Shown piece after piece: positions 1 through 8,241 of a stretch of DNA of 64,000 bases. Origin of the DNA: Planctomycetota bacterium (GTDB taxonomy: Bacteria; Planctomycetota; UBA1135; JACQFD01); NCBI GenBank assembly GCA_016200225.1, contig JACQFD010000004.1:233409-297408 (forward strand). Reading direction: 5' to 3'. The notes below the pieces were generated by a model that made no database searches, was not told the DNA's origin, and saw only the letters and a program-made list of their open reading frames with translations. The position numbers and the translations under genes were made by a program. Each line of letters opens with the position of its first letter. The stretch's first letter is position 1.

Positions 1-512
1 CCGAGCGGAAACAGCGACGACTCAAGCGCCGCCGGTTCCATCGCCGCGAGTACATAACTTTGATCTTTCGCGCGATCGACGGCGCGACGAAGTCGTCGCA
101 CTCCGTTTCCGTCGGTCTCCATGCGCGCGTAATGTCCGGTGGCGACAGTGTTCGCGCCGAGCGACTTTGCAAACTGAATCAGCGAACCGAACTTAAGATC
201 GCGATTGCACACGACGCACGGATTGGGCGTGCGGCCGGCGCGATAGGCATCGACAAAACCTTCGATGATCGCGCCAAATTCGGCGGCGTAGTCGAGAACG
301 TAAAACGGCACGCCAAGGCTGTTTGCAACGGCGCATGCGTCGCGCGAATCGTCGAGCGAGCAACAGCCCTGCTTGTGCGACGGCGACTGGAAACCGTGCG
401 AAATGCCGTTGCGCAGGAAGAGGCCGATCACGTCGTGGCCTTCCTGTTTCAGTCGGAGCGCGGCGACGGAAGAGTCAACGCCGCCCGACATTGCTACAAT
501 CACTCGGGTCAT
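1..512 (-). CDS. mnmA: tRNA-specific 2-thiouridylase MnmA, N-terminal part (cut by window edge)
   Basis: First 170 residues of the cytoplasmic enzyme that replaces the 2-oxygen of wobble uridine 34 with sulfur in Lys, Glu and Gln tRNAs. Reading leftward from the ATG at 512-510, the protein begins MTRVIVAMSGGVDSS, so the PP-loop ATP pyrophosphatase motif SGGVDSS sits at residues 9-15. The segment GRTPNPCVVCN places a cysteine at residue 102, the position of the catalytic cysteine in the E. coli enzyme. A Cys-Cys pair at 50-51 (QGCCSLDD) is a feature of many non-enterobacterial members. The gene diverges from yajC. The C-terminal half, including the second catalytic cysteine, lies outside the window. 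Confidence 0.93.
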   Translation of the reverse strand, partial: MTRVIVAMSGGVDSSVAALRLKQEGHDVIGLFLRNGISHGFQSPSHKQGCCSLDDSRDACAVANSLGVPFYVLDYAAEFGAIIEGFVDAYRAGRTPNPCVVCNRDLKFGSLIQFAKSLGANTVATGHYARMETDGNGVRRLRRAVDRAKDQSYVLAAMEPAALESSLFPL

Positions 513-701
513 GGATGGGCATCGACTATAATCCATGGTTCGCCGATCTGCCTGCAGTCCCCGGCGGAGTCCAACGTCCCCAAACTTCACGATTCGTAAC
601 GAATGCATTTTTCTTTCGAACCCGGCATGACGGGCGCCGCGCGCGCTCCGATTTTTGTATATTTACAGAACAATTCCGAAAGCCAGGAGGTCGTCAAGCC
701 G

Positions 702-1085
702 ATGACGCCAAGCGGCGACGGCGGCGGCGCCGTACAGGGCGCACCGGGCGGCGCGGCGCCGAAAACCGCGCAGCAGGACGGCGGCGGCGGCTTCCCCGGA
801 ATGATGATGTTGCCGCTCGTCATCATGTTCGCATTAATGTATTTCCTGGTGATGCGGCCCGAGAAAAAACGCCAGAAGGAAGCGCAGTCCATGCGCTCGA
901 ATCTTAAGAAAGGCGACCGCGTATTGTTAACGGGCGGCATGCTCGGCGACGTCGCGGGCATGGGTGACGACTGGATCACCGTCGAAATCGCGGACAAAGT
1001 GCGCGTGCAATTCCAGCGCTCGGCCGTCGTGTCGATCATCGAGGCGCGTTCGACGAGCGACGCGTCCGTCGCGAGCTCCAAATAA
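702..1085 (+). CDS. yajC: Preprotein translocase subunit YajC
   Basis: Small inner-membrane accessory subunit of the SecDF-YajC complex, which assists Sec-dependent export. A glycine-rich N-terminus is followed by one membrane segment (MMMLPLVIMFALMYFLVM) and then the family signature RPEKKRQKEAQSM, with a basic cytoplasmic stretch and a small beta domain (KKGDRVLLTGGMLGDVAGM). The ATG at 702 is preceded by a clear AGGAGG at 685-690, so I prefer it to the in-frame ATG at 603, which would add 33 residues without family similarity. The resulting 127 residues fit the usual YajC length. No secD or secF follows; the next gene is a YraN-type gene. Confidence 0.93.
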   Translation: MTPSGDGGGAVQGAPGGAAPKTAQQDGGGGFPGMMMLPLVIMFALMYFLVMRPEKKRQKEAQSMRSNLKKGDRVLLTGGMLGDVAGMGDDWITVEIADKVRVQFQRSAVVSIIEARSTSDASVASSK

Positions 1086-1150
1086 TTATTAATATTGATT
1101 TTCTTTTTGATTATTTACTGAAACGCCGCCCGTTTCCCGTCGGCCGACCG

Positions 1151-1534
1151 GTGATTCCAAACGCATCCGGGCGGCCGCGGCTCGGCCCGCTCGGCGAAAC
1201 GATCGTCGCACGGCATTACGAACGGCGCGGCGCGCACGTCATCGGACGCAATGTTCGCAATCTTGGCGGCGAGATTGATCTCGTGGTTCGCGACGGTCCG
1301 ACGCTCGTGGCGGTCGAAGTGAAGACGCGCACGGTGGAGTCGCGCGACGCGGCGTTCGGCAGTCCCGCCGAGGCCGTCGATGCGCGGCGGTTGTTTCGCC
1401 TTTCGCGGGCGCTCGAATCCTACGCGGCCGCCGCGGATATTTCGGCGCCGCTCCGCATCGACGTCGCCGAAGTTATTGTAAACAATGCGCGCGAAGTGCT
1501 CGATTTACGCATTCTGGAAAATGTTACGAATTGA
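1151..1534 (+). CDS. YraN family (UPF0102) endonuclease-fold protein
   Basis: A 127-residue protein of the YraN/UPF0102 family, which has a restriction-endonuclease-like fold and is often discussed as a DNA-processing nuclease although its role is not settled. The family pattern is visible: LGETIVARHYERRGAHVI, then RNVRNLGGEIDLVVRDG and VAVEVKTR, where the spaced Asp, Glu and Lys form the PD-(D/E)XK-type site at about residues 40-60. Translation begins at a GTG. The gene sits between yajC and a sugar transferase, 65 bases after yajC, so co-transcription with yajC is possible. The intervening spacer is AT-rich. Confidence 0.88.
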   Translation: MIPNASGRPRLGPLGETIVARHYERRGAHVIGRNVRNLGGEIDLVVRDGPTLVAVEVKTRTVESRDAAFGSPAEAVDARRLFRLSRALESYAAAADISAPLRIDVAEVIVNNAREVLDLRILENVTN

Positions 1535-1641
1535 AAATTTTTCGCGGTCGCGGCGGACGGCGCTTCATGCGGGATTCGCAACCGGTCGATGGAACTTTCG
1601 AATTCCGAAGCCGGAATGAGTGGGCAAATCGATAACCGACC

Positions 1642-3087
1642 GTGATTCGCGTATTTCAACATTACTTTTCTTCGCGCAAGTTATTGCTTGTGTTGTCGGA
1701 GACCGTGCTGCTGACCTCCGTTTTCATGGCGGGCGGCGCGGTTCAGTTACATCCGCTTTCGTTACATAAAGTCGCGCTCTTGAACGCGGCCGGCGCGGGG
1801 TTGCTCGCCGCGATCATTTGTCAAATCGTGCTCGTGTTTCAGGATTTGTATGATTGGCGGATTTCGGTGAGCTCGCGCGAACGCCATCCGCGCCTCGTCG
1901 CCGCCTGTTCGATATCGTTTGTATTGCTCGCGGCGCTTTTCTTTTATTTTCAACTCGCGACGTCGAATATTGCATTCGGCCCGCCCGACGAGGAACTCCG
2001 CGCGCGCACGTGGCGGTTTATATTAACGATTATATTCGCCTTCGTATCGATCGGCGTCTGGCGATCCGTATTTCATGCATTTTTCGGAAAATGGGGACTC
2101 ACGGAGCGCGTGCTCGTGCTCGGCTCGGGCGAACTCGCGTTCTCGCTCGCGCGCGAAATCAGCGAACACCACGATTGCGGTTACGAAATCGCCGGCCTCG
2201 TGCCCGGTCGGAACGAAAACCAAAAACGGCTTCGGCGGCGCGATCCCGACGTGCCGATCATCGAGCGCGCGTCGGACGAATTATTTGATATCGCGCGCGA
2301 CCAGCGCGTGCAGCGCGTCGTCGTCGCGCTGCAGGACCGGCGGCAGGCGCTGCCGGTCGAACAATTGTTGAAATGCAGATTGAACGGAATCCAGATCGAG
2401 GAGCGCGAATTATTGTATGAACGCGTCACAGGAAAGATCGCCGTCGAGGCGCTGCGCCCGTCGTATTTGATATTTAACGAAGGATTCCGCAAATCGCCGC
2501 TGCGCGTCGCGACCAAGCGCGCGCTCGACGTCGTCGCGAGTTTTTTCGGCCTTTTGTTATCGTTGCCGATTATACTATTGACCGCGATCGCAATCAAACT
2601 CGATTCCCGCGGACCGGTCTATTACGCACAGGAACGCGTCGGCCAGGAGGGAAAATCGTTTATGTTATATAAATTCCGCTCCATGCGCTCCGACGCCGAG
2701 GCTAAAACGGGCCCGGTCTGGGCGCGCGCGAACGACGACCGCATCACCAATGTCGGCCGGTTTATTCGTAAAGTCCGCGTCGATGAGATACCACAAATGT
2801 GGAACGTGCTGCGCGGCGAAATGTCGTTTGTCGGCCCGCGTCCCGAACGGCCGGTGTTTACAGAAGAGCTTTCGAAGGAAATTCCCTATTTTCTCGAACG
2901 CCTGTGCGTGAAACCGGGCCTCACCGGCTGGGCGCAGGTTTGTTATCCTTACGGAAACACGCGCGCCGATGCGATCCAGAAATTACAATACGATTTGTAT
3001 TATATTAAAAATATGTCGATCATTTTCGATCTCGCGGTGATCCTCCAGACCGTCAAAGTCGTGATGTTGCGGCGCGGCGCGATGTAG
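1642..3087 (+). CDS. EpsB-type polyprenyl-phosphate sugar-1-phosphate transferase (exopolysaccharide initiation)
   Basis: Membrane enzyme that starts exopolysaccharide repeat-unit assembly by moving a sugar-1-phosphate from a nucleotide sugar to undecaprenyl phosphate. The 481 residues begin MIRVFQHYFSSRKLLLVLSE, resembling the subfamily of sugar transferases associated with PEP-CTERM/exosortase systems. About four membrane segments lie in residues 10-135, a nucleotide-binding-like region (VLVLGSGELAFSLAREI) follows near 155, and the bacterial sugar transferase domain occupies about 290-481 with KRALDVVAS, YKFRSMRSDAE, KVRVDEIPQMWNVLRGEMS, VGPRPERP and KPGLTGWAQV. The start is a GTG. No exosortase, PEP-CTERM protein or other polysaccharide gene is seen nearby, so it appears as an orphan. 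Confidence 0.9.
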   Translation: MIRVFQHYFSSRKLLLVLSETVLLTSVFMAGGAVQLHPLSLHKVALLNAAGAGLLAAIICQIVLVFQDLYDWRISVSSRERHPRLVAACSISFVLLAALFFYFQLATSNIAFGPPDEELRARTWRFILTIIFAFVSIGVWRSVFHAFFGKWGLTERVLVLGSGELAFSLAREISEHHDCGYEIAGLVPGRNENQKRLRRRDPDVPIIERASDELFDIARDQRVQRVVVALQDRRQALPVEQLLKCRLNGIQIEERELLYERVTGKIAVEALRPSYLIFNEGFRKSPLRVATKRALDVVASFFGLLLSLPIILLTAIAIKLDSRGPVYYAQERVGQEGKSFMLYKFRSMRSDAEAKTGPVWARANDDRITNVGRFIRKVRVDEIPQMWNVLRGEMSFVGPRPERPVFTEELSKEIPYFLERLCVKPGLTGWAQVCYPYGNTRADAIQKLQYDLYYIKNMSIIFDLAVILQTVKVVMLRRGAM

Positions 3088-3167
3088 CTGAACTTTCCCG
3101 CGCGGGCGGCGTAGAATGTGGCAGTCGATTTGCTATGCGAGGCTGGCGCCGCACCCGCCGCCGCGAC

Positions 3168-4748
3168 ATGCGTAATATTCTGAAACTCACCCGCCGACTC
3201 GCGACTTCGTTCGCGCTCCTGTGCGCACTCGCGCCGCGCCCGTGCGTTGCCGCCCAAACGGCGAGCACGCCCGCGACCCTGCCCGCGACGCGCTGGGTGC
3301 GCGGCTCGAAACTTCGCGTCGTCGACTCGACGACCGGCGCCGATTTGTCGAATTTGCAAATTGTTAAAATAAAGGATCCCAATCACAACGACGATTTGCA
3401 TCCGGGATTTCTCGATGGATTTGAAGTGTTCACTGGCGAAAACGCGTCGCCGTTTCATGACATTCCGCGCAACGGTCACGTTCCGCGTCTCTGGATCCGC
3501 GCGCCTGGGTACGCGTGGATTCGCACCAACAAATTCGACGGCGATCCGGCGCATTTAATATATCGATTGGAACCCGAGTGCAAATGGAATATTACACTTC
3601 GGAACGCGGCGCCGGAGAATTGTTATCTGCGGATATATACAACAAACGCGTCCACGTCAGACGAACCGGACCAACGGATTCTTAATATTCGATGCGGATC
3701 GCGAACCCATTTTGTGATCGACGGTCTTCCTGCGGGAAATATAAATTTAGCGATCGAGCGCGAAACGAAAGATGATTTGCCGATGGTCCTCTTTCACACG
3801 TGGACCACGATCGAGCCGGAGACTCCGAAGGACGATGTCCTGCCCCCCGAACCGTTCGTCCTCGAGCCACTGCCTGAGCCAATTGGCGACATTCCCCTAC
3901 TTATAACCATTCACGCGCCCGACGAGTTCTTCGCCGATTCATTGAATATGACGATCAAACCCGCGCGCCGCGGCAATCCGAGCGATCGAAATGCGGAAAT
4001 CAAGCTCGAATCGAAGAATTTCGTGCAAGACGCGGACGATTCCAAAGTCTTTCACGCCGACGCGGGCAAGGTTCCTCCAGGAGAATATCTATTTTACGAC
4101 CGAGGCGGACATTTCTATGAAACGAGGCGCGTCGATGGAATCAGTAGCAAATCACAATCATTCATAATTTCCGAGGCCGCCGACGCGATCGTTCACATTT
4201 TGCATGCGAAGACGCTGCAGGCAATCACCGATTTGGCTGTATCGATACATCCGGTTTCCATGGAAGAATCGAAGTCTTTTTTTGGAAACTGGCACTTTGC
4301 ACAATTACCCGGCAACTTAACGTGCGGTGACTATCGAATTCACCGTGCGAGTGGCACGTACGCGCTGTCTTGCACAAGTTCGTCCCTAAGGATGCGTTCC
4401 ATGTTCTTTGTCTCACTTCCGCCGGGCCATTCAGAAAGGACAATTCTTGTCCAACGAGTTGGTAAAGTAACAATTATATTCTCGGAAGCCGGCAAGCCGT
4501 TCACCGAGAAACCATCCGGCCTCGGAGTGTGGGTCGAGGCTTCAAGCGGTATTGAACAGGGCGTCACGGAAACATCCACCGGCATTAGTATTTCACTCGA
4601 CGGACCCGGAAGTTATTGGTTGCATTTCGACGACTTTCCCGGATTCAAAACGCCCGACGATCGAATACTAACGATCGACGAGGACAACGTCGCGTTGAAT
4701 ATTGCACTTGAGCGGGACGCGATCCCGACGGAGAGCAAATCGAAATGA
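3168..4748 (+). CDS. Secreted beta-sandwich repeat protein, tandem paralog 1 of 4 (unknown function)
   Basis: No function is recognised. From the ATG at 3168 the protein has a signal peptide (MRNILKLTRR, a hydrophobic core, cleavage near CVAAQ) and about 500 exported residues; an upstream in-frame ATG at 3135 would add 11 basic residues. The mature protein looks like successive carboxypeptidase-regulatory-like (Ig-type) sandwiches: KLRVVDSTTGADLSNLQ, PRLWIRAPGYAWIRT and LEPECKWNITLRNA in the first unit, then LPAGNINLAIERETKDD, PPGEYLFYDRGG and a last unit with GPGSYWLHFDDFPGFKTPDD. It is the closest relative of the next gene; two stretches are almost identical in DNA (3282-3326 against 4820-4864, 44 of 45 bases). 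The stop overlaps the next start as ATGA, so the pair is translationally coupled. Confidence 0.8.
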   Translation: MRNILKLTRRLATSFALLCALAPRPCVAAQTASTPATLPATRWVRGSKLRVVDSTTGADLSNLQIVKIKDPNHNDDLHPGFLDGFEVFTGENASPFHDIPRNGHVPRLWIRAPGYAWIRTNKFDGDPAHLIYRLEPECKWNITLRNAAPENCYLRIYTTNASTSDEPDQRILNIRCGSRTHFVIDGLPAGNINLAIERETKDDLPMVLFHTWTTIEPETPKDDVLPPEPFVLEPLPEPIGDIPLLITIHAPDEFFADSLNMTIKPARRGNPSDRNAEIKLESKNFVQDADDSKVFHADAGKVPPGEYLFYDRGGHFYETRRVDGISSKSQSFIISEAADAIVHILHAKTLQAITDLAVSIHPVSMEESKSFFGNWHFAQLPGNLTCGDYRIHRASGTYALSCTSSSLRMRSMFFVSLPPGHSERTILVQRVGKVTIIFSEAGKPFTEKPSGLGVWVEASSGIEQGVTETSTGISISLDGPGSYWLHFDDFPGFKTPDDRILTIDEDNVALNIALERDAIPTESKSK

Positions 4749-6259
4749 TCCGTCAATTGCTTCCGGTCATCTGTTTATTATTTAATATCGCCGGCGCCGC
4801 GCCGCAAAGCGTCTCCGCGCCCGCGACGCGCTGGGTGCGCGGCTCGAGACTTCGCGTCGTCGACAAGTCCACGCGGGAGGATCTGTCGCATTTGCAAATG
4901 GTAACATTCGACGATCCCACGCATCGCGGCGACGGGCATCCGGGATTGCTCGATGGATTTGTTAAGTTCGATGGCGGCGAAGATTCGCCCGTTCGCTCGC
5001 TGCCGATGCGCGGCGAAGTGCCGCGGCTGTGGATTCGCGCCCCCGGCTACGCGTGGACGCGCACGACGCCGTTCGATGGCAAACCCGCGCATCTCATTTA
5101 TCCGCTCGAGCCCGAGTGCAAATGGAATGTTACACTTCGCAACGCGCCGCCCGAGCACGCGTATCTTCGTTTGTATTATGCTTATAAAAACGCCGCGCCG
5201 AAACCCGCGCGCGCCGGCGAGGATCCGAATTGGTATTTAAACATTCCGTGCAACGGGCGCCGCTCGTACATGCTCGACGGCCTTCGTCCGGGAAATGCAA
5301 TATTACAAATCGAACGCGAGACGAAGGACGATCTCCCTCTCGTCCTCGCGCGCGCCGAGGCCGCATTGCTGCCGGGCAAGCCGGCGGGCGGTCCGCTGAC
5401 CGTCACGGACCCGCCCGCGCCCGCGGCGGAGCTTCCATTGCATATCACCGTCGTCGACAACTCCCCCGCCACGGGGTCGTCCGCGTTCAATCTCCGGATT
5501 CATAATATTCGCCGCGGTCATCCGGGCGATCGAAATATTGATATTACAATAGGCGACGGCGAGATGGTTCGCGACGGCGGAACTCCCTGCAAATACCGTT
5601 GTACGACCTCTCCGTTGCCGCCCGGCGAATATATGATTTCCGACGTGAACGTCAATATTCACGAACGCCTTAGGATCGAGCCCGGCGAGCGGAGGGAATG
5701 GACGCTCCAACTGCGCGAGCGCGGCCGGACGGATTTGTTAGTTCTCGACGCGTCGACCCAGCAGCCGATATCCGATATCGTCGTGTCGGAAATCATGCAA
5801 CCAAAAATGGACGCGGGCGCGGGAGAATTGTTACGAACACTGAACGGCTCGCGCTACGGAAGACATGTACTGGAAGGCGCGCAGGGAAATCATGAACTCT
5901 TTTTCGAGAGCCGCGCGCTCGCCATTTCGCGCCGAATGACGGTCGCCATCGAATCGTCAAATACAACGAGTACGATTTTATTGCGTCGATTGGGCAAATG
6001 TAATTTAACTTTCACCGACGCCGGGCGCATTTCCTCCGACGCCGCCAAACGCGCCAATTTCTGGATCGAAGGCCCCTCCGGCGTCAACGATTCAAATATT
6101 CACGAAGCGGCCGTAGGATTCGACATCCTCCCTTGGGAATCCGGCAAATGTATCATTCATTTTGAGGAAATTCCCGGTTACAAAACTCCCGATGATTTGG
6201 AATGTTACATCGCAAAAGACGACATCGAAGTCGGCGTTCCGATCGAGCGGGAAAAATAA
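4745..6259 (+). CDS. Secreted beta-sandwich repeat protein, tandem paralog 2 of 4 (unknown function)
   Basis: No function is recognised. The 504-residue protein has a signal peptide (MIRQLLPVICLLFNIAGAAP) and matches paralog 1 along its whole length: SRLRVVDKSTREDLSHLQM, PRLWIRAPGYAWTRTTPFDG, LEPECKWNVTLRNAPPE, LRPGNAILQIERETKDDLP, LPPGEYMISD and, at the end, IIHFEEIPGYKTPDD. These are short beta-rich units with a Pro-Gly-x-Tyr turn, as in carboxypeptidase regulatory-like domains. The ATG overlaps the stop of paralog 1. The high similarity implies a recent duplication or gene conversion. The protein is exported, probably free in the periplasm or attached by partners, because no anchor is visible. 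Confidence 0.8.
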   Translation: MIRQLLPVICLLFNIAGAAPQSVSAPATRWVRGSRLRVVDKSTREDLSHLQMVTFDDPTHRGDGHPGLLDGFVKFDGGEDSPVRSLPMRGEVPRLWIRAPGYAWTRTTPFDGKPAHLIYPLEPECKWNVTLRNAPPEHAYLRLYYAYKNAAPKPARAGEDPNWYLNIPCNGRRSYMLDGLRPGNAILQIERETKDDLPLVLARAEAALLPGKPAGGPLTVTDPPAPAAELPLHITVVDNSPATGSSAFNLRIHNIRRGHPGDRNIDITIGDGEMVRDGGTPCKYRCTTSPLPPGEYMISDVNVNIHERLRIEPGERREWTLQLRERGRTDLLVLDASTQQPISDIVVSEIMQPKMDAGAGELLRTLNGSRYGRHVLEGAQGNHELFFESRALAISRRMTVAIESSNTTSTILLRRLGKCNLTFTDAGRISSDAAKRANFWIEGPSGVNDSNIHEAAVGFDILPWESGKCIIHFEEIPGYKTPDDLECYIAKDDIEVGVPIEREK

Positions 6260-6325
6260 TCGGAATTCCGTCAACTTTCGACGCGGGCGGCGCGTTGGGC
6301 TTTCACCCTCGTAAATGCGGACTCA

Positions 6326-8167
6326 ATGCGCTGGAAAATACCCAAACTCAAGAATCTCGTTCGCTCACCTCTGCCGGCGATCCTAGCGCTCGCGGGTTGC
6401 GGATTATTAAGATCCGCGCCGGATTCCAATTTATTACATATTGACGGCCGGACCATGGTCGTGGAATCGAATAATATCATTTGCGAAGACAGCACCGGCT
6501 TTATCGATTATAGCGAAGATTCCGGCGAAATTCTTCGCGCGACGGTTGCCGACGGGCGCTGGAAAGTACAATTGCGAGCGGCGGAGAATGTTACAGTCCA
6601 TCGTGTTGTGCTCGATGGCATCGATTGCGTTGCACCGTCATCGCGGCTTCACTTGGACGGATTGAGCCGGCTCTTATTATATACGACGCGAAAGTCGAGT
6701 CTCGACCTGCGCGTCGTCGACGATTCCACCGGAGAGCCGATTTCAAAAGTTAATATTTATAAACTCCCCCAGAGTGTCGACGGCGCCGATTGGGCCCGCC
6801 AGTATACAGATTCCCTCGAACCCATCGCGCGCGACGTACCGACGCCAATCCGCCGCCTGCCGGACGCCGCGTTTGGTTATCATCATTATATGCTGATCGG
6901 CGCTCCTGGATATGTATCATCCACTTTTGGTAACAATTGGTCGAACGAAGGTCAATGGCGGCCCGAATTCGGCAAAGTCGTTCGACTGGAACGCGCGGGG
7001 AGCGCCGAAGTTCAAATCGCGGGGGCGCAAGTCGTCGCGGACGCTCGATTGAGAATATATAAATTGAACAAGTTGAAAGAAGGAACTCCCGACTCGACGG
7101 CCGCGCGCGACTCGCCTCCCGTGGTCGATGTACGCTGCCACGGGGTGGCTCGTTTTCACTTCTCGGGTCTCCCGCCGGGAAGGTTGCAGTTTTGTATTGA
7201 ATCCGAACACGAATCGTTCGACCGCCGGTCGCTCGCGAGCCCGCTAACGATCGAGCTTGCCGCAAATGATAATAGAACAATCGAACTCGTTGCCCACGAT
7301 TCGCCGGCGCCACAACCGCCGGTCGCGATCGAGGGATTCATCCGGATTCCCAAGAGTTGGAATCGTAAAGAACTCGGATTGCGCTTATCGTATTACGCTC
7401 TCGACGTCTCCAGGTCGCAAGTTCAACAATTACAGTATTGGAATTGGGACCCGGAAGACGAAGAAATGCTACGCTTTCACGAGTCTCTGCGCCCCGGATC
7501 TTATAATTTCTGGCTGGAACCGTTCGACAGATACTTTGTGATTCAGTGCACGCCCGAAGGGCCCAACGTTTTTCGAAGCGAAATGCCCGAACCGTGCAAT
7601 GTTCATTTTCGATGCCACGATCTGGATTCGGGGGGCGCGGCACAGATCAAACAATTCGCATGGGAAACGCACACGGCGGGAGAAGTGTATCATCCGGAGG
7701 CCGGCAGTCTCGACGACATGCGCCACAATTCGGAATTTATAGATCCGAAAAGCAAATTCGCGATACAGTTGATGCCCGGCATGAAACGCTTCTTTTTTTA
7801 TAGTAACCACGACGTGGCGTCGCTGGAAATGATCCTAAAACCGGGCGACGTGGACGCGGACGTGGACTTTCATGAAAATAAATTCTCGGCGCGTCTATTT
7901 GTTACATTTGTGGTCGGCGATCGAACGTTGATCGGCGTCGAAAACGACATGGAGTGGGAAACCGGCCGCGTCGACTCCGGCCATGGATATTATTACACAA
8001 CTTGCGATCCACAATTCGCGAGCGTAGAGGGACCCGCGACCTATCGATTGACCGTCGAGCAACCGCCCGAGGGCTTCCGCATAACCGAGGAGCGAAGTAT
8101 CGAAATCAAGGTCGACGCCCCCGGCGTCATCCGCGTTCCGATGCGACTCGAACGATTGCATAAATAA
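6326..8167 (+). CDS. Lipoprotein, tandem paralog 3 of 4 (unknown function)
   Basis: A 613-residue member of the same family, here a lipoprotein: the N-terminus has a lipobox (ALAGCG, acylated Cys at residue 25). It carries an extra N-terminal domain (DGRWKVQLRAAENVTVHRVV, residues about 40-105) shared only with paralog 4. The family core follows: SLDLRVVDDSTGEPISKVNIY, LIGAPGYVSSTF, and SGLPPGRLQFCIESEHESF. The C-terminal sandwich contains EGPATYRLTVEQPPEGFRIT. Similarity to paralogs 1 and 2 is clear only in motifs, so this copy is older. It lies 66 bases after paralog 2 in the same direction and is probably co-transcribed. No catalytic motif is visible. Confidence 0.78.
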   Translation: MRWKIPKLKNLVRSPLPAILALAGCGLLRSAPDSNLLHIDGRTMVVESNNIICEDSTGFIDYSEDSGEILRATVADGRWKVQLRAAENVTVHRVVLDGIDCVAPSSRLHLDGLSRLLLYTTRKSSLDLRVVDDSTGEPISKVNIYKLPQSVDGADWARQYTDSLEPIARDVPTPIRRLPDAAFGYHHYMLIGAPGYVSSTFGNNWSNEGQWRPEFGKVVRLERAGSAEVQIAGAQVVADARLRIYKLNKLKEGTPDSTAARDSPPVVDVRCHGVARFHFSGLPPGRLQFCIESEHESFDRRSLASPLTIELAANDNRTIELVAHDSPAPQPPVAIEGFIRIPKSWNRKELGLRLSYYALDVSRSQVQQLQYWNWDPEDEEMLRFHESLRPGSYNFWLEPFDRYFVIQCTPEGPNVFRSEMPEPCNVHFRCHDLDSGGAAQIKQFAWETHTAGEVYHPEAGSLDDMRHNSEFIDPKSKFAIQLMPGMKRFFFYSNHDVASLEMILKPGDVDADVDFHENKFSARLFVTFVVGDRTLIGVENDMEWETGRVDSGHGYYYTTCDPQFASVEGPATYRLTVEQPPEGFRITEERSIEIKVDAPGVIRVPMRLERLHK

Positions 8168-8241
8168 AGGACGGTCCCGCCATCGACCCGCTTGCATGAA
8201 CTTCCGCGCGCGTTCTGCGTCGGTGGACACGCGTACCTCGC

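Noticed and set aside
527..532. TATAAT upstream of yajC as a -10 box
   Set aside because: No -35-like hexamer at a suitable distance, and it lies at the mnmA start; not enough to call a promoter.
1642..3087. Exosortase/PEP-CTERM locus
   Set aside because: The sugar transferase is of the associated subfamily, but no exosortase or PEP-CTERM sorting signal was found in the window.
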